Source: a virus. Taken from it: a stretch of DNA of 64,000 bases. The notes under the pieces were generated by a model. The model did not search any database and was not told where the DNA came from. It was given only the letters and a program-made list of their open reading frames with translations. Below are positions 46,936 through 58,500 of the stretch, one piece after another. The DNA lies in the IMG/VR virus record IMGVR_UViG_3300006076_000002, positions 1-64,000 of that record; one strand, 5' to 3'. Made by a program: the position numbers and the translations under genes. Position 1 is the first letter of the stretch. Each line of letters starts with the position of its first letter.

Positions 46936-47570
46936 AGAAGTATGATATAGTTTATATAGATCCTCCTTGGCAATTTAACAAACGATCAAACACAAAAACT
47001 AGTTTTGGTGGAGGGGCAATGGCCCATTACCCTACAATGCCTATGAAAGATATAGCAGCATTAGATTTCACAGTATTTATGAAAGAAAATGCTCTTATGT
47101 ACTGTTGGGTAACTCTAGCTAAACTGCCTGAATGTATTGAAGCTATACAAAAACCAAATCTACAATTTGTAACTACTGGTTTCGTATGGGTAAAAACTAA
47201 CCCTATAGGACACACAAAACCACAAGAGGGTATCAATATATTTAATCCTTCTGATAGTACTTATCGTAAACCTTTTTATGGTGTAGGAAACTATACAGCA
47301 TCTAACGCAGAGATTTGTTTAATATTCCGCAAAGGTAAAATGGTAAAACATAAAGAAAAAGTATCACAGGTTATACTATCTCCAAGAGAAAAGCACAGTA
47401 AAAAACCTAAAGAAGCTTATGACAGATTAGAAACTATGTATCCTTCTAACGAGTTTAACAAGATAGAAATATTTGCACGCAATAGCGCTAAAGGTTTTGA
47501 CGTAATAGGTAATCAGCATAATAACATACAAATTGAAGACTTTATCAAACAGTACGAGGATGCGGAATGA
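46932..47570 (+). CDS. MT-A70-type adenine methyltransferase
   Basis: Start 46932 (ATGA overlap) gives MKKYDIVYIDPPWQFN; an in-frame ATG at 46920 is the alternative. DPPW is the catalytic motif; the following block AHYPTMPMKDIAALDF and the C-terminal SPREKHSKKPKEAYDRLE with NEFNKIEIFARN are typical of phage MT-A70 enzymes (N6-adenine of DNA or RNA). Second methyltransferase of the cluster. Confidence 0.9.
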   Translation: MKKYDIVYIDPPWQFNKRSNTKTSFGGGAMAHYPTMPMKDIAALDFTVFMKENALMYCWVTLAKLPECIEAIQKPNLQFVTTGFVWVKTNPIGHTKPQEGINIFNPSDSTYRKPFYGVGNYTASNAEICLIFRKGKMVKHKEKVSQVILSPREKHSKKPKEAYDRLETMYPSNEFNKIEIFARNSAKGFDVIGNQHNNIQIEDFIKQYEDAE

Positions 47571-47785
47571 GCTGGGAACCAGGAACACATGTACAAGCAT
47601 TTGGCGCTAAGTCTTTACATGCTGGGCAATCAGGTGTAGTTGTGCGAGATGATGGAGAATACATTATGTTATTAGCAGATGATCCTTCGTATAAACAAGC
47701 ACATAAAAACAGTATAGATGAGCCAGATTCACCAAATAGATATTTCTGGGTCAGTAATCTGTGCTTAAAACAACTAAAGGATTAA
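47567..47785 (+). CDS. Hypothetical protein, 72 aa
   Basis: Beta-rich, KOW/SH3-like look (EPGTHVQAFGAKSLHAGQSG, VVRDDGEYIMLLADDP). ATGA overlap with the methyltransferase. No family assigned. Confidence 0.62.
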   Translation: MSWEPGTHVQAFGAKSLHAGQSGVVVRDDGEYIMLLADDPSYKQAHKNSIDEPDSPNRYFWVSNLCLKQLKD

Positions 47786-47789
47786 ATAA

Positions 47790-48167
47790 ATGAAATGGAA
47801 AGATAGCCTTAAACACTGGCGTAAAAACCGAGGTTTAACAACACCACAAATAAGTATCAACCAAGAAACAGGCAATCCTGCAATTATAGATATGCTACTT
47901 GAAGAAGTGGAGGAACTCCGCTTAGCTTTACTAGATAACAATGAGCATGAAATCATAGATGCTTGTAACGATCTAATTGTATTATCTGCTAATCATGTAG
48001 CTCAATCAGGATACGATATTGACCTTACAATGAAAGAGACTCTTAAAGAAATCTCATCTCGTGAAGGCTCAATCAACCCTACTACAGGTAAATGGCAGAA
48101 AGACAAAGCTCAAGACCCTTCTACTCTTTACAAGGCTGATTATTCAACCTGTAAATTGAAGTCTTAG
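47790..48167 (+). CDS. MazG-like nucleotide pyrophosphohydrolase
   Basis: 125 residues. LLEEVEELRLAL and EIIDACNDLIVL supply the EExxE and ExxD metal sites of the all-alpha NTP pyrophosphohydrolase fold; the C-terminal helix ends TTGKWQKDKAQDP, as often in phage members. It may clean up non-canonical nucleotides or reduce ppGpp. Last certain gene of the plus-strand block. Confidence 0.82.
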   Translation: MKWKDSLKHWRKNRGLTTPQISINQETGNPAIIDMLLEEVEELRLALLDNNEHEIIDACNDLIVLSANHVAQSGYDIDLTMKETLKEISSREGSINPTTGKWQKDKAQDPSTLYKADYSTCKLKS

Positions 48168-48169
48168 TT

Positions 48170-48346
48170 TTGACTTTAGAACAATTATTCTCGATTCTAC
48201 GTAATCTTGAGGAACTAAAACTACAAGGCGGTAAACGCTATAAAGCAATTACCTTATTATTGCAGAAGGAAGCTACAACACACAATTGTGCTGAAGCCAG
48301 AATTCTGCTAGATCAGCTACAGTCCTCTATGGATAGCCTCAACTAG
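48170..48346 (+). CDS. Hypothetical helical protein with TTG start, 58 aa
   Basis: TTG 48170 starts two bases after the preceding stop. LTLEQLFSILRNLEELKLQG..., leucine-rich helices. The end overlaps the 3' end of the convergent minus-strand gene by 30 bases. Moderate support only. A GTGGGA/TCCCAC hairpin (48346-48363) follows the stop. Confidence 0.45.
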   Translation: MTLEQLFSILRNLEELKLQGGKRYKAITLLLQKEATTHNCAEARILLDQLQSSMDSLN

Positions 48347-51300
48347 TGGGATTTCTGTCCCACCATTAAGTAGACTGCCCAAACCGTGGAATGGATTAAT
48401 TCTATTCCAGAATACAGAGAACAAGTTACTATCAAAGATATCCGATTCATCACCCAACACTGCTTGCTCTAATTTACTAGCTGCAACTCTTGCCGGTGAT
48501 TCCTTCAGCATTTTAATATTAACTCTCTGTATATTTGCAAAATACGTCCAAAATGCTTCAGGACCCATTCTCTCTAACCATCTGACAGTTTTACTGTTTA
48601 TAACTTTGCTATAGTTAATAAAGCTATCCGTAACAAACCTGAATACATCCTCCTCATTCTCACCTTTTTCCATCTTAGCCCAATACATAGCAGCTCTAAA
48701 GTGAAAGTCACTCTCTCTAGTAGCTCTCAACAAGAACTTACCTGCTGCACTTCTCTGAGTCAAGAACAACGTCTCAACTGCATCTCTAGCTAATCCTTCA
48801 TCACCTGTAACCTTTTCAGATAATCCTCTCAATTTTTTACTAATTTTATTTGTATCATCATATATTGCAACATCATCAATTACCGACTGGTACAAACCTT
48901 TAGCCATCAATGGTCTCAACGGATTATTATCCAACTTGTACTGCACATCTGATATGTTTCTCTCAAGATTAGCTTTTTTACTCCCACTAGCACCTTTAAC
49001 CAATCTCTGCAATCTATGTAACTCCTCCTCATCTTTTTTCCAGGTATCTAATGATCTAATACTTTTAATCATCAACGTAATTGCCTGTCTCACCGGCACT
49101 CCGCTATAAAACAGTATCCTCATATTCGACAGTATATTATTCCATATAGTACTAGGTAATCTGACAACCACATTACCTTTGAGCAATCCTATGAAATCCT
49201 TCCAGTAACTTTCAACAACCTGTACTTTATATTTAGTTCCAACATCCACCTTATTAAATATTTTCATATCTGTAATACTCGGCTCTTGATATCCGAATAA
49301 CTGAGCTATCAAATCTTTACGTATATAAATCTCTCTCCTTGGATTGTCATCTACACTTTTAAGCTGTTCTTCCATTGTCATACGATATCTTTTATCTGTA
49401 TCATGTATTCTCTTATACACCTCAGTACCAGGCTTTTTAGCATCTTCACGTATTTTAGCCTTATCTACTTCTATGTTATGCTTAATAATATTATCTCTGG
49501 CATCTGGCGGTAACAATCCCCATAGTTCCTCACCTTCAGTTTTAATCCCATATTTACCTTTATCCAGTAACTCTTTATTACCATTCTTATACATCTCACG
49601 TCTAGTCTCTTCACTTAAGTCAAAATCCTTAGCTCTTACGTGTATAAACAATCTCGAAGTATCTTTAGTTGGATCGTTAGACTTAATATAACTATCTGCA
49701 TAATCCTTATACAATATCCTAAGTACCTTTTGATTCTCCTTATCTGTCATCGGTTGTGTGCCTACGTGTCCCTCACTCTTAGCCAACACTTCTGCACCTC
49801 TAGTATCTAATTCTAAATATCTAATTTTGTCTTTCTTGCTAATTCCGTACCTAAAATCTGTTATATACCCTTGATCATTGAACACTGGATGCATATTTCC
49901 TATATTTTCACCATCCATATATTTTTGCACTAATGCACTCCTACTTCTTATATACAACTTCCATACAGCATCTTCAGTCAATCCTGGATTTGACATTCTT
50001 ATCTTATCTCTAAGTAGCAGCCCTTGCACTTTTTCTCTCTGCAGACCTACCGAACCATCTACACGTCCAGCTACCTGCAAGTTACTATTTACATACTTTC
50101 CGTACTGCACTGGATCAGCATCCTTCAAGTCTCTATCTAGCACTTCAACCAGTGTAAACCCTAACTCATTCATCTTTTTCTTCTCAGATACCGGAGCTAT
50201 CTGTAGTTCTCTATTCCTATTGTAAGTATCTCTCACCTGCCCTTTTACATAGCTTTGAGGTTCATACTTATCATACTCCTCTTTCACAGCTACCTGCAAT
50301 CCTTTAGCGTACTCTGTATATGCCATAACCCCATCAGGATCTTTCTCCAGTAATTCCAGCATAGTATCTTTAGCTTTGTCATCTATATGTGTCAATGCGT
50401 ACAACGATATCAGCTTATCCACATCTTTAACTAACTTCTCATCCACTTCTGTTTCCCAGTAAGGCTTCATCTCTATGTGTGTACCAAACCCTCTAACTAT
50501 GTTCTCTGCATTGGTTCTCAACCCTACCCCAGTAACCGCATACTGAGCAGCTTTGTGTGCATCCTTAGTTATCGCTTTATACCAGAAGTCACTACCTTGC
50601 TTAGCTATTTTAGCCTCTAATTCTTTAATATCTTTCCCAGGATTAGTTATATACCCTTTTAAACCATATGCACTCTCAGCATCCAATGCCTGTAGATCTG
50701 CTGACATAATTACTGCTTCCAGTGCATGGTCATACTTCTTATTCTCTTTCTTAAGTAAATCCACTTTCTTAAACATAGTCTTATACACATCTACCAGTGT
50801 ACCTTCATAGTTCTGGTGTCTTAATCTATCTATGTGTGATCTAAACTCCATAGTTAAGTCGGTAACCAGCTCTAATGTCTTTCTACCTGCCGTAAAATCT
50901 GCAAACAACTTTCTCAAGAAGCTATCCTCTGCAATCTTCATAGCTGACAAATAGTTACCCCATAGGATCGCTAGGTGTGGTCTCTGGTACTCATCTGCAC
51001 CTTGTATAGCAGCTTTAAACTTAGGCAGTATTCTAGCTAACTTGATAAACTTGACCAGTATATTGTCACTGTCTTTAGGCCAATTATGCTTTATTGGATT
51101 ATACAAATCATCAAACTCTTGTTGTGTCATACCTTGTTTAGTTACACCTAATGTATTCTGTAGTAAATCATCCACTCTACCCGATATTTTCTTATCTACT
51201 TCATCTAACACTTTATTCAATGTATCTGATACTTTTTCATCTGCATGCTTACCACGTCTCATTGCTGCTTCACTACCGTACTTATCCTTGATAGCCATCA

Positions 51301-52537
51301 ACTTGTATATCGTTTTAACCGTCTCTTCTTCTACATTCTTACCCTTAGCACCTTTAAACTTATGCACCACTTTAGCTAGAAAGTCAGCTATCATATGCAC
51401 TACCTTATCATATGCACTTTTATATTCTTTCTCTTTCTTCTCTGTAGTTATACTTTCTAGTGCATTCTTCATCTGTTTATTCGTCATAGCATATGCCATA
51501 AACTCCTGCAATCTTACAGATGCTGCTCTAGTATCTTCTTTACCTTTTCTACCGAAGATGTAATCATATCTATCTTTAGCAGCATCTTTCTCCGCTTCCG
51601 TATACAACCCATCCTTAACTAAATGTTCTGGTTTCAGAGTCTCTCTAGCCTTCTTATACAGCTCTTGTATCTGTAACTTCAGTGCATCTGCTTCTGTACC
51701 TGCATGTTTATTGTCAAACACCCAATCCAATGCTGCATGTACTACTTCATGTACCAGTGTCTCCTCATTTGTCATAGTTAACCTATTTCTAGCTTCTTGA
51801 CTTAATGTACCTGTCTTTATTTTTATCGGAGCTAGTGGGTCATTCTTATCAAACTGTCCGTAAGGCTCTACCACTTTAGCTATCTGTTCTGTATTCAGCT
51901 TAACTACTGTCTTACCCAGATCCTTACTCAGCTTCATCACATTGCTCAATACTTCATCTAAATGCTTCCCATGTTCACTGTCATACTCTTCACCCATCAG
52001 ACTTTTATCTAGTCTTCTAAGCTCGTCTCTTACATTCAGTATCGTATTTTCTGTACTCTCTTCACCAAGAAACAGTCTATCTATATCCTCATCTGTGAGT
52101 TCATCTTTGTTGTACAGCACATCATTCACGTACCCTCGTTTAATTACCTCTGTAACCCCTGGCATCTCCACCACTGTTCCATTAGCTTTCGTAGCTATAC
52201 TTTTCTCACTACCCCTCTCAAACGTGTACTGGTGATTGTTATCTAGCACAACTGTAGTCTTACCTGCTCTAGGCTTGTATATGACTTTCTTTATACCTAG
52301 TTTCTTACTCTCTCCACTCTTCAGTGGGTCCTTGTTGCTGTAGTGTACCCAGACATCCTTTGGCATGTTATCCTGTAGATATTTCTCTGTAGCCTTTTTA
52401 CGTGACTGCCAGTATACCTTCTCAGCTGTAATCTGCTTAGTGAGAGCTTCTACTTCTCTCTCTAGCTCATCACCTTTATACTTACCTTCTAACTCTTCTC
52501 TTACTTTAGCTTCTATGCTTCTTGTATCACATGCCAT
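48317..52537 (-). CDS. Large virion/ejection-type protein with zincin motif, 1406 aa
   Basis: Last gene of the late block, in TAATG overlap with the vRNAP gene. An HExxH site, LVHEVVHAALDW (H263-H267), suggests a metallopeptidase-like domain; the rest is mostly helical, with charged coiled-coil stretches and a C-terminal part (VRLPSTIWNNILSNM..., FWTYFANIQRVNIKML) that looks like a membrane- or capsid-associated segment. The size and place suggest an internal virion protein injected with the DNA. No N4 counterpart recognised. Stops next to the convergent plus-strand operon. Confidence 0.72.
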   Translation of the reverse strand: MACDTRSIEAKVREELEGKYKGDELEREVEALTKQITAEKVYWQSRKKATEKYLQDNMPKDVWVHYSNKDPLKSGESKKLGIKKVIYKPRAGKTTVVLDNNHQYTFERGSEKSIATKANGTVVEMPGVTEVIKRGYVNDVLYNKDELTDEDIDRLFLGEESTENTILNVRDELRRLDKSLMGEEYDSEHGKHLDEVLSNVMKLSKDLGKTVVKLNTEQIAKVVEPYGQFDKNDPLAPIKIKTGTLSQEARNRLTMTNEETLVHEVVHAALDWVFDNKHAGTEADALKLQIQELYKKARETLKPEHLVKDGLYTEAEKDAAKDRYDYIFGRKGKEDTRAASVRLQEFMAYAMTNKQMKNALESITTEKKEKEYKSAYDKVVHMIADFLAKVVHKFKGAKGKNVEEETVKTIYKLMAIKDKYGSEAAMRRGKHADEKVSDTLNKVLDEVDKKISGRVDDLLQNTLGVTKQGMTQQEFDDLYNPIKHNWPKDSDNILVKFIKLARILPKFKAAIQGADEYQRPHLAILWGNYLSAMKIAEDSFLRKLFADFTAGRKTLELVTDLTMEFRSHIDRLRHQNYEGTLVDVYKTMFKKVDLLKKENKKYDHALEAVIMSADLQALDAESAYGLKGYITNPGKDIKELEAKIAKQGSDFWYKAITKDAHKAAQYAVTGVGLRTNAENIVRGFGTHIEMKPYWETEVDEKLVKDVDKLISLYALTHIDDKAKDTMLELLEKDPDGVMAYTEYAKGLQVAVKEEYDKYEPQSYVKGQVRDTYNRNRELQIAPVSEKKKMNELGFTLVEVLDRDLKDADPVQYGKYVNSNLQVAGRVDGSVGLQREKVQGLLLRDKIRMSNPGLTEDAVWKLYIRSRSALVQKYMDGENIGNMHPVFNDQGYITDFRYGISKKDKIRYLELDTRGAEVLAKSEGHVGTQPMTDKENQKVLRILYKDYADSYIKSNDPTKDTSRLFIHVRAKDFDLSEETRREMYKNGNKELLDKGKYGIKTEGEELWGLLPPDARDNIIKHNIEVDKAKIREDAKKPGTEVYKRIHDTDKRYRMTMEEQLKSVDDNPRREIYIRKDLIAQLFGYQEPSITDMKIFNKVDVGTKYKVQVVESYWKDFIGLLKGNVVVRLPSTIWNNILSNMRILFYSGVPVRQAITLMIKSIRSLDTWKKDEEELHRLQRLVKGASGSKKANLERNISDVQYKLDNNPLRPLMAKGLYQSVIDDVAIYDDTNKISKKLRGLSEKVTGDEGLARDAVETLFLTQRSAAGKFLLRATRESDFHFRAAMYWAKMEKGENEEDVFRFVTDSFINYSKVINSKTVRWLERMGPEAFWTYFANIQRVNIKMLKESPARVAASKLEQAVLGDESDIFDSNLFSVFWNRINPFHGLGSLLNGGTEIPLVEAIHRGL

Positions 52538-55500
52538 TAGTCACACTCCAACTGATCTAGTATTTTATTTGCTATTATATCCATTTCTGGGTTAGTCTCT
52601 GCTTTAACCTCTTGCAAAGGTCTATTAGCTAACGGAGTATCAACCACCTCGTCGGGCTCAACACTATGATTTTCGTACACCAATTCTTTTGGTAATTTAC
52701 TCTTATCTAGTTTATTCTTAGGCACTTTAGGTACGTATTCCTCTTTACCTTCAGCTCTATACTCAGCACCATCTAATGCACTGTGTCCTACACTGAAGTC
52801 AGTCTCAAACAGCACTTTACGACCTTCTTCAGCTCTTTTCTGTAATTGTTCCATCTCTTTCACTGTACTTCTCATTGTAGGTAGATGTGTTATATCTCTC
52901 ATTCTACCAACACTCATCATAGCTATCCTAGCATTATCACTCATATCCATTTCACTGACTGTATTCAGGTACTCGTTGTAAGCATCGCTCAAATCACCAT
53001 CAAGCTTACTCAGGAATGTTTTAACCGCAGCTAACACTTCATTTTGATTCTTACCTATCTCAACTACTAATTCTTTCTGTTCTGCGTATGACAACCCGTC
53101 TAATGCTGTAGGTGCTTCACCTTGTATCATATCGTATATGTCACTTACCGGATTCGTAAGCATCTTTCTAACTACATTCAGTACAGACTCCATAGCCGTA
53201 TCATCTTCTACTTTCTGTATGACTTCTTTATCTACACCATTCAACGTAGCATACAAGCTATCTAGCATCTCTGTAGTTAAACTCCAATCCTTGCTCAAAT
53301 GATATGCAGACTTGTTGTAAGACTTAGTTACACCCATAGCTTTATCTACTGTAGCGAAGTTTGCATCATGCACTCCTAATGCTTCCCACTTAGCTAGCAC
53401 TTCAGCTTGTATCGAAGCATCCTGTGCGTGTATCGGCATTACCGCTCCACTAGTAAACGCAACTACCATCTTGTACAACTCACTGTTAGCTCTCAGCTTA
53501 TCACCGTTAGCTCTCTCTATCTTACCCTGGAGGTTTATAGCAGTGTTCATAGTACCTTCTGTCCAATCACCTTTAGCAGTCTTGAACAGCACCATTTGAT
53601 CCCCATTACCATTGTCTAATGCCATATTTATAATCGGTAAGATAACCTTATTAGCTTTGAGTATAGCATCCACTTCTTTAGTAGTTAACGGTACCCATTT
53701 ACTTTTATGTTTACCCTCATTCTTCTTTTTAGTTTCTATATCTATTTGTTTATTCACTTCTTCTAATGCAATCTTACCTATCAACGCAATCGTACTATTC
53801 GTAGTTCTAGTAGCCTTAATCAATTCTCCATACTGTTCTTCAAATGTATCTCTAATCGGTTTACCAACCACTCTAGCTACATGCTCTTGTACCATCTCGT
53901 AGAAGTTATCCGGTATCTTCATGTTAAGCACATTCATCGGTGTTTTATCTAACTCTGCCCTCAACTTACCTAACCATGCATCTACAGCTTCACTTTGCTT
54001 ATCGTAGTACATTTTCTTACCTGTAGACGGATCTACCATCAAATACGAAGATGCTTTTAATGCTCTCTTCATCAGGTCAAATGCACCCTCTACTTCACTT
54101 ACTTTCTTAGATGTTGCCATCGTAGTCATTAACGCATTCAAGTTACTTTTAGAGGGATATGGTGTACCACTAGTAGATAATGCTCTCTTAGCTATACTAT
54201 TGATAATACCTTTCATACCTGAACCGTAGTTAAGTACCATGAACGGATGTTTCATGAATGCTCTAGATATTTCTTCTATCAGATGTTCTTCACCATCACG
54301 TGTACCTTCTCCAAGTAACTCCATAGCTACTTCCATACCTTGGAGTATACCTTTAGCTCTTTTCTCTATCTCTGCTTGCGTACCTTTAACTAAAGCTGGG
54401 TGTGGAACCGGTTTTCCTATGAAACTTGGTACCGGATCTACAAACTTTAATTCCGCTAACCCTTTACTGTTATCGAGTACTACTCCTTTAATTTCACCCT
54501 TCACATTTATATTTACTTTTTTAGCGTTTTCCACTTTCTGCCTAAATAATTCAGCAGGTTCTTGGTATGCATCTCTCTTAGTCTTATCATCAGCTATTTC
54601 TGAATACTTTGGCACGTGTCCATCTTTTACTCTCATGAATCCACCACGCTCTAATTCTTCAAACGTTTTCTTCATGTCAAGTTTACCACCCTTCACGAAT
54701 ATTGGCATCTGTAGCATCTTGAGTATGTAACCGCTAGTTACTGCATCCGTCTCTAACATGATCGTAGACATATATGCTTCATCACTAGCACTTTCTTTAT
54801 GGTTCATGTACTTGAGTATTTCTATCATACCTTTTATACCATGCTCATCATGCACACCTAGCACATCCACTAACTCTTTCAGATCGTCATTTGTAATATC
54901 TTGTATTGTAGGTATCTTAGCATCACCAAACACTCCATTAACTTTAGCTTCTAACCCTGCATACTGTTTTATAGATTTACCCATAGGTAACTTATCTACA
55001 TCAACACCTAGTGCTTGCCCGATAGCTAACTTTAATATCTTCTCTTCTGTACTACCTAGTTTAACTTCAGCTTTACCCATGTCTGTAGCAAATCTATGCA
55101 ATAGTATTGATTGATGGTCAAATTTACCACCTATGATACCAAATCTAAAGTTTGTAAGTATTCTCCACTTCTGCCAGAATGGTTTCTTACCTTTATCTGT
55201 AGCTTCATACACTTCATCTAGTAGTTTCTTCTGTCTATCTATAGCGTCATTCTTACCTTTAGCACCTTCTCTTTCATTCACATATATCGTATCTGGGTCT
55301 ACTTTACCTAATATCTTATCTAGCAGTGAGTATGGTACATCTTCTCCGTTCTCATCATATCCTGTAGTGTCTGCAATTCCATCTAGCTTATCTAACCCTG
55401 TCATGAAATCTTCACCGATAGTCAATCTTGTATCACTCTGCTTCTTAACTGCTTTAACTCTAGGTTCCGACACTGAGAACAACTTAGACACACTTTGGTG

Positions 55501-58500
55501 TTCAGTAGGCGTATCCTCCATCTCATGCTTGTTATCTTCTGTGTATATACCCAATGAATCCTCAGTAGGTTCTAATACCTTTTCTAAGTCTGTAGTCATA
55601 CCTTTATGTGCTTTAATCAGATCTTTAGCTGTAGTTGTCAAATTGTATGTAACTATATCTGGTTTACCTGCATCTTTATCATTCTCATATATCATTGCAG
55701 CTGGAGTCTTATACCCTTTCTTAAACACCATTTCTTTCTTAAGTTTTATATCTCTATCTTTAGCATTTAGTATTATATACTCAGCTTTCTCTAACGCTAA
55801 CATACCTAGCATACCTAACTCTGCTTTTAGTTTCTGCTCTATATACTCAGTATCTAACCCTTCTGGTGCATCCTTTACAGCTTTAAGTCCTAGTGCTTTC
55901 CAAGCCTTATTACCTATAGTACTTGACACATAATCCATTATTCCATCAAAGTCTTTGATTGACATTCTATCAGTCTGGCTTACCGGAGCATTTTTATCCA
56001 TACCCTTCAACGCTCTTACTGCATTGTTGTCTCTACGTTCTGAGTCAAACTTAGCCATACTATCTGTCAACACTTCTACTGCGCTTGTTGCCAATGCCTC
56101 AGCTACCTTACCGTTTAACTCTAGTTTACCTTTATTAGCGAACTCACCTTCAGGCACTGTATATGCCATTAGCATTCTACTTACACTTTGGAATCCTTCT
56201 ACACTATCTGTACCAAACCACACCATGTTAGCTCTTGCAGATGATAAGTCATTCTCTACTACACTTTGTACACTTCCTGTCAATTTCTTTATAGTTACAC
56301 CTGCAGTAAGCAAGTTCTTCTGTGCTACACTTGACAGTGTTTCCTTTTTCTGTGCTAGTAACTCTCTTAGCACATCTAAAGCTGTAGCATTTAAATTCTT
56401 AGGCTCTGTAGCAGCTTTGAAGAACTCGTGTAAGTAACCTTTGCCGTATGCAACATCTACACCATTTTTAGCTTCAGTAACGTGATGGGATTTATTGTCA
56501 GCAGTCCATGCAAGTATACTACTAGCTACTTTGTTATCTCTTTCAGCTGTTTTATCTATCAGTTCAGATTTCTTTTCTTTGATTGCAGCTTTGGTGTCTT
56601 TTACCTTATTATTAACCTCTTGCATTTGTAATATACGCTTTATGGTTTTCTTTCTAGTTTCTGTTAATTTTCGTTCTTTGCCTTGTGTTTGGTCTTTTAT
56701 GAAATCTTTTTTATATTCAAGCTCATCTTTTTTAGCTACCTTTTTGTCAATAGCCTGTTGTATACTACTTTCTACTTTTTTGTTGGTAGTTTCAGCTAGT
56801 TTATTATACAACGCATCAACACTGCTATCTATGCTTGCTATATAGCTATTTATACGCTTTATACTAGCATTAGACTTTTCTAACTGTTTAGCTGTCCACA
56901 TCCTAGTTTGTATGGCATTTCTGAGTATATGTCTTTTAGTATTTTTAAAGTTATACCCATCTGTCAGTTTATCTAGTGTGTTCTGTTTCTCGTATACTTC
57001 TTTTTCTAGCTCTTTAATTTCAACCTCTAAATTGGCTATTTCTTTATCTATACCTGTTAGCTCTTCTTGCTTAGGTTTTGTGCTCTCTGTATTGCCTTGT
57101 CCAGTACTTTGTTCTGTTCCTGTAGTAGTGCTTTTTTCTTCTGTAACAACTTTAGTTTCTTCATTTTGTTTTGCATCTATTTTTCCTTTATTTAGTAATC
57201 CTAATTTTTTAAGCGCAAATACATTTGCATCTTTTTCATATAATGCAGGATCAGCAGTATATTTTTTTCTGAACTCTTCTTTTCCGTATTTGCCTATCTG
57301 TTGTGTATGTCGATACTCGTGTAATAACAGAAATTTACGTATATCTTGTGGGCTTAGCTTACTTATCGTATCTAAGAAGTCTATACTATAGTCTTTATTT
57401 ATGCTATCTGTAACCTGTTGTTTAGTAAGTATAACCTCTTTAGACTTTTCGTCTTTAAACTCTCTATGAGTACTTAAGTAATCTAATACCTTTTTTGCTG
57501 TAATGTTCTTACTGAGTCTAATTTTACTACCGTCAGAAGAGGTACCAGCCAACTGTCCATTAGAAGCATCTGCCGAGTAGTATCTAATAGGTATACCAGC
57601 TACAGTAGCTGTCTGTACATTCGCATTTTTCTCTTTTACTGCACCTTCTACGACAGGTGCAGCTTCCTCAACCTTTTGCTGCGTAGTTTCAGCTTGTTGT
57701 GGCTTACCTACCTCTAGTGTACCGTTGATAGTGTCTGTAGCTAAACTGTTTATGTCTTGTAGTAACTTGTACTCTTTCTCTAATTTTGCTGTAAACCCTT
57801 CAGACTTTTTACCGTCATACACGTACTTACTTCCAGGATAGTTCACATCTACTTTTAGTTTAGCTAGGTCATTTTTAGCTTTATCTAACCCTGCAGCATC
57901 TTTACCTATAGCCTCTAAGTTTTTGATAGTTTCACGTAAGTTATCAGCCTTCTCTTTATACACTCTTTGAGCAGCTTTAAATGCATCCCTCTTCTCTGCT
58001 TGAGTACTCATAAACTTATTCATAGCTATTATTGCACTATCTCTAGCTGTATCTGATTGAGCGTTTATGACTGCATCTAGGTGTTCTAGCATCCCTAGTT
58101 TTCGCTTACCTTTGTACTCTCCACCAAGCAGCTTTAACGCTAACGATTCATTCTTATTAGCTTTATCTACTACCGTAACCCCATTAAAGTCTTTACTATG
58201 TACCAGATCACTAACCAATTTCTCAGCTTTCAGTTTAGCTAACTCTTTTACCTTTTCACTTTTAACAGTTTCATCTGTTATATCAGCTAACTCTGTCTGA
58301 ACTTCTGCCATATCCTTAGCTATTTCTTTAGGGTCCCTATTCCCTAATATTTCTGATTCACCATTTAGTTTACGTCTAAGGTTCAGAGCATCTTGCAGAT
58401 GTTTAGTAACTAACTCTTTTTCAGTTATTATCTCTGGAGTACTGTCTAATGAATCTAATGTTGTTAAATGAGTCATTAAGTCATCTATATTTTTATTTAA

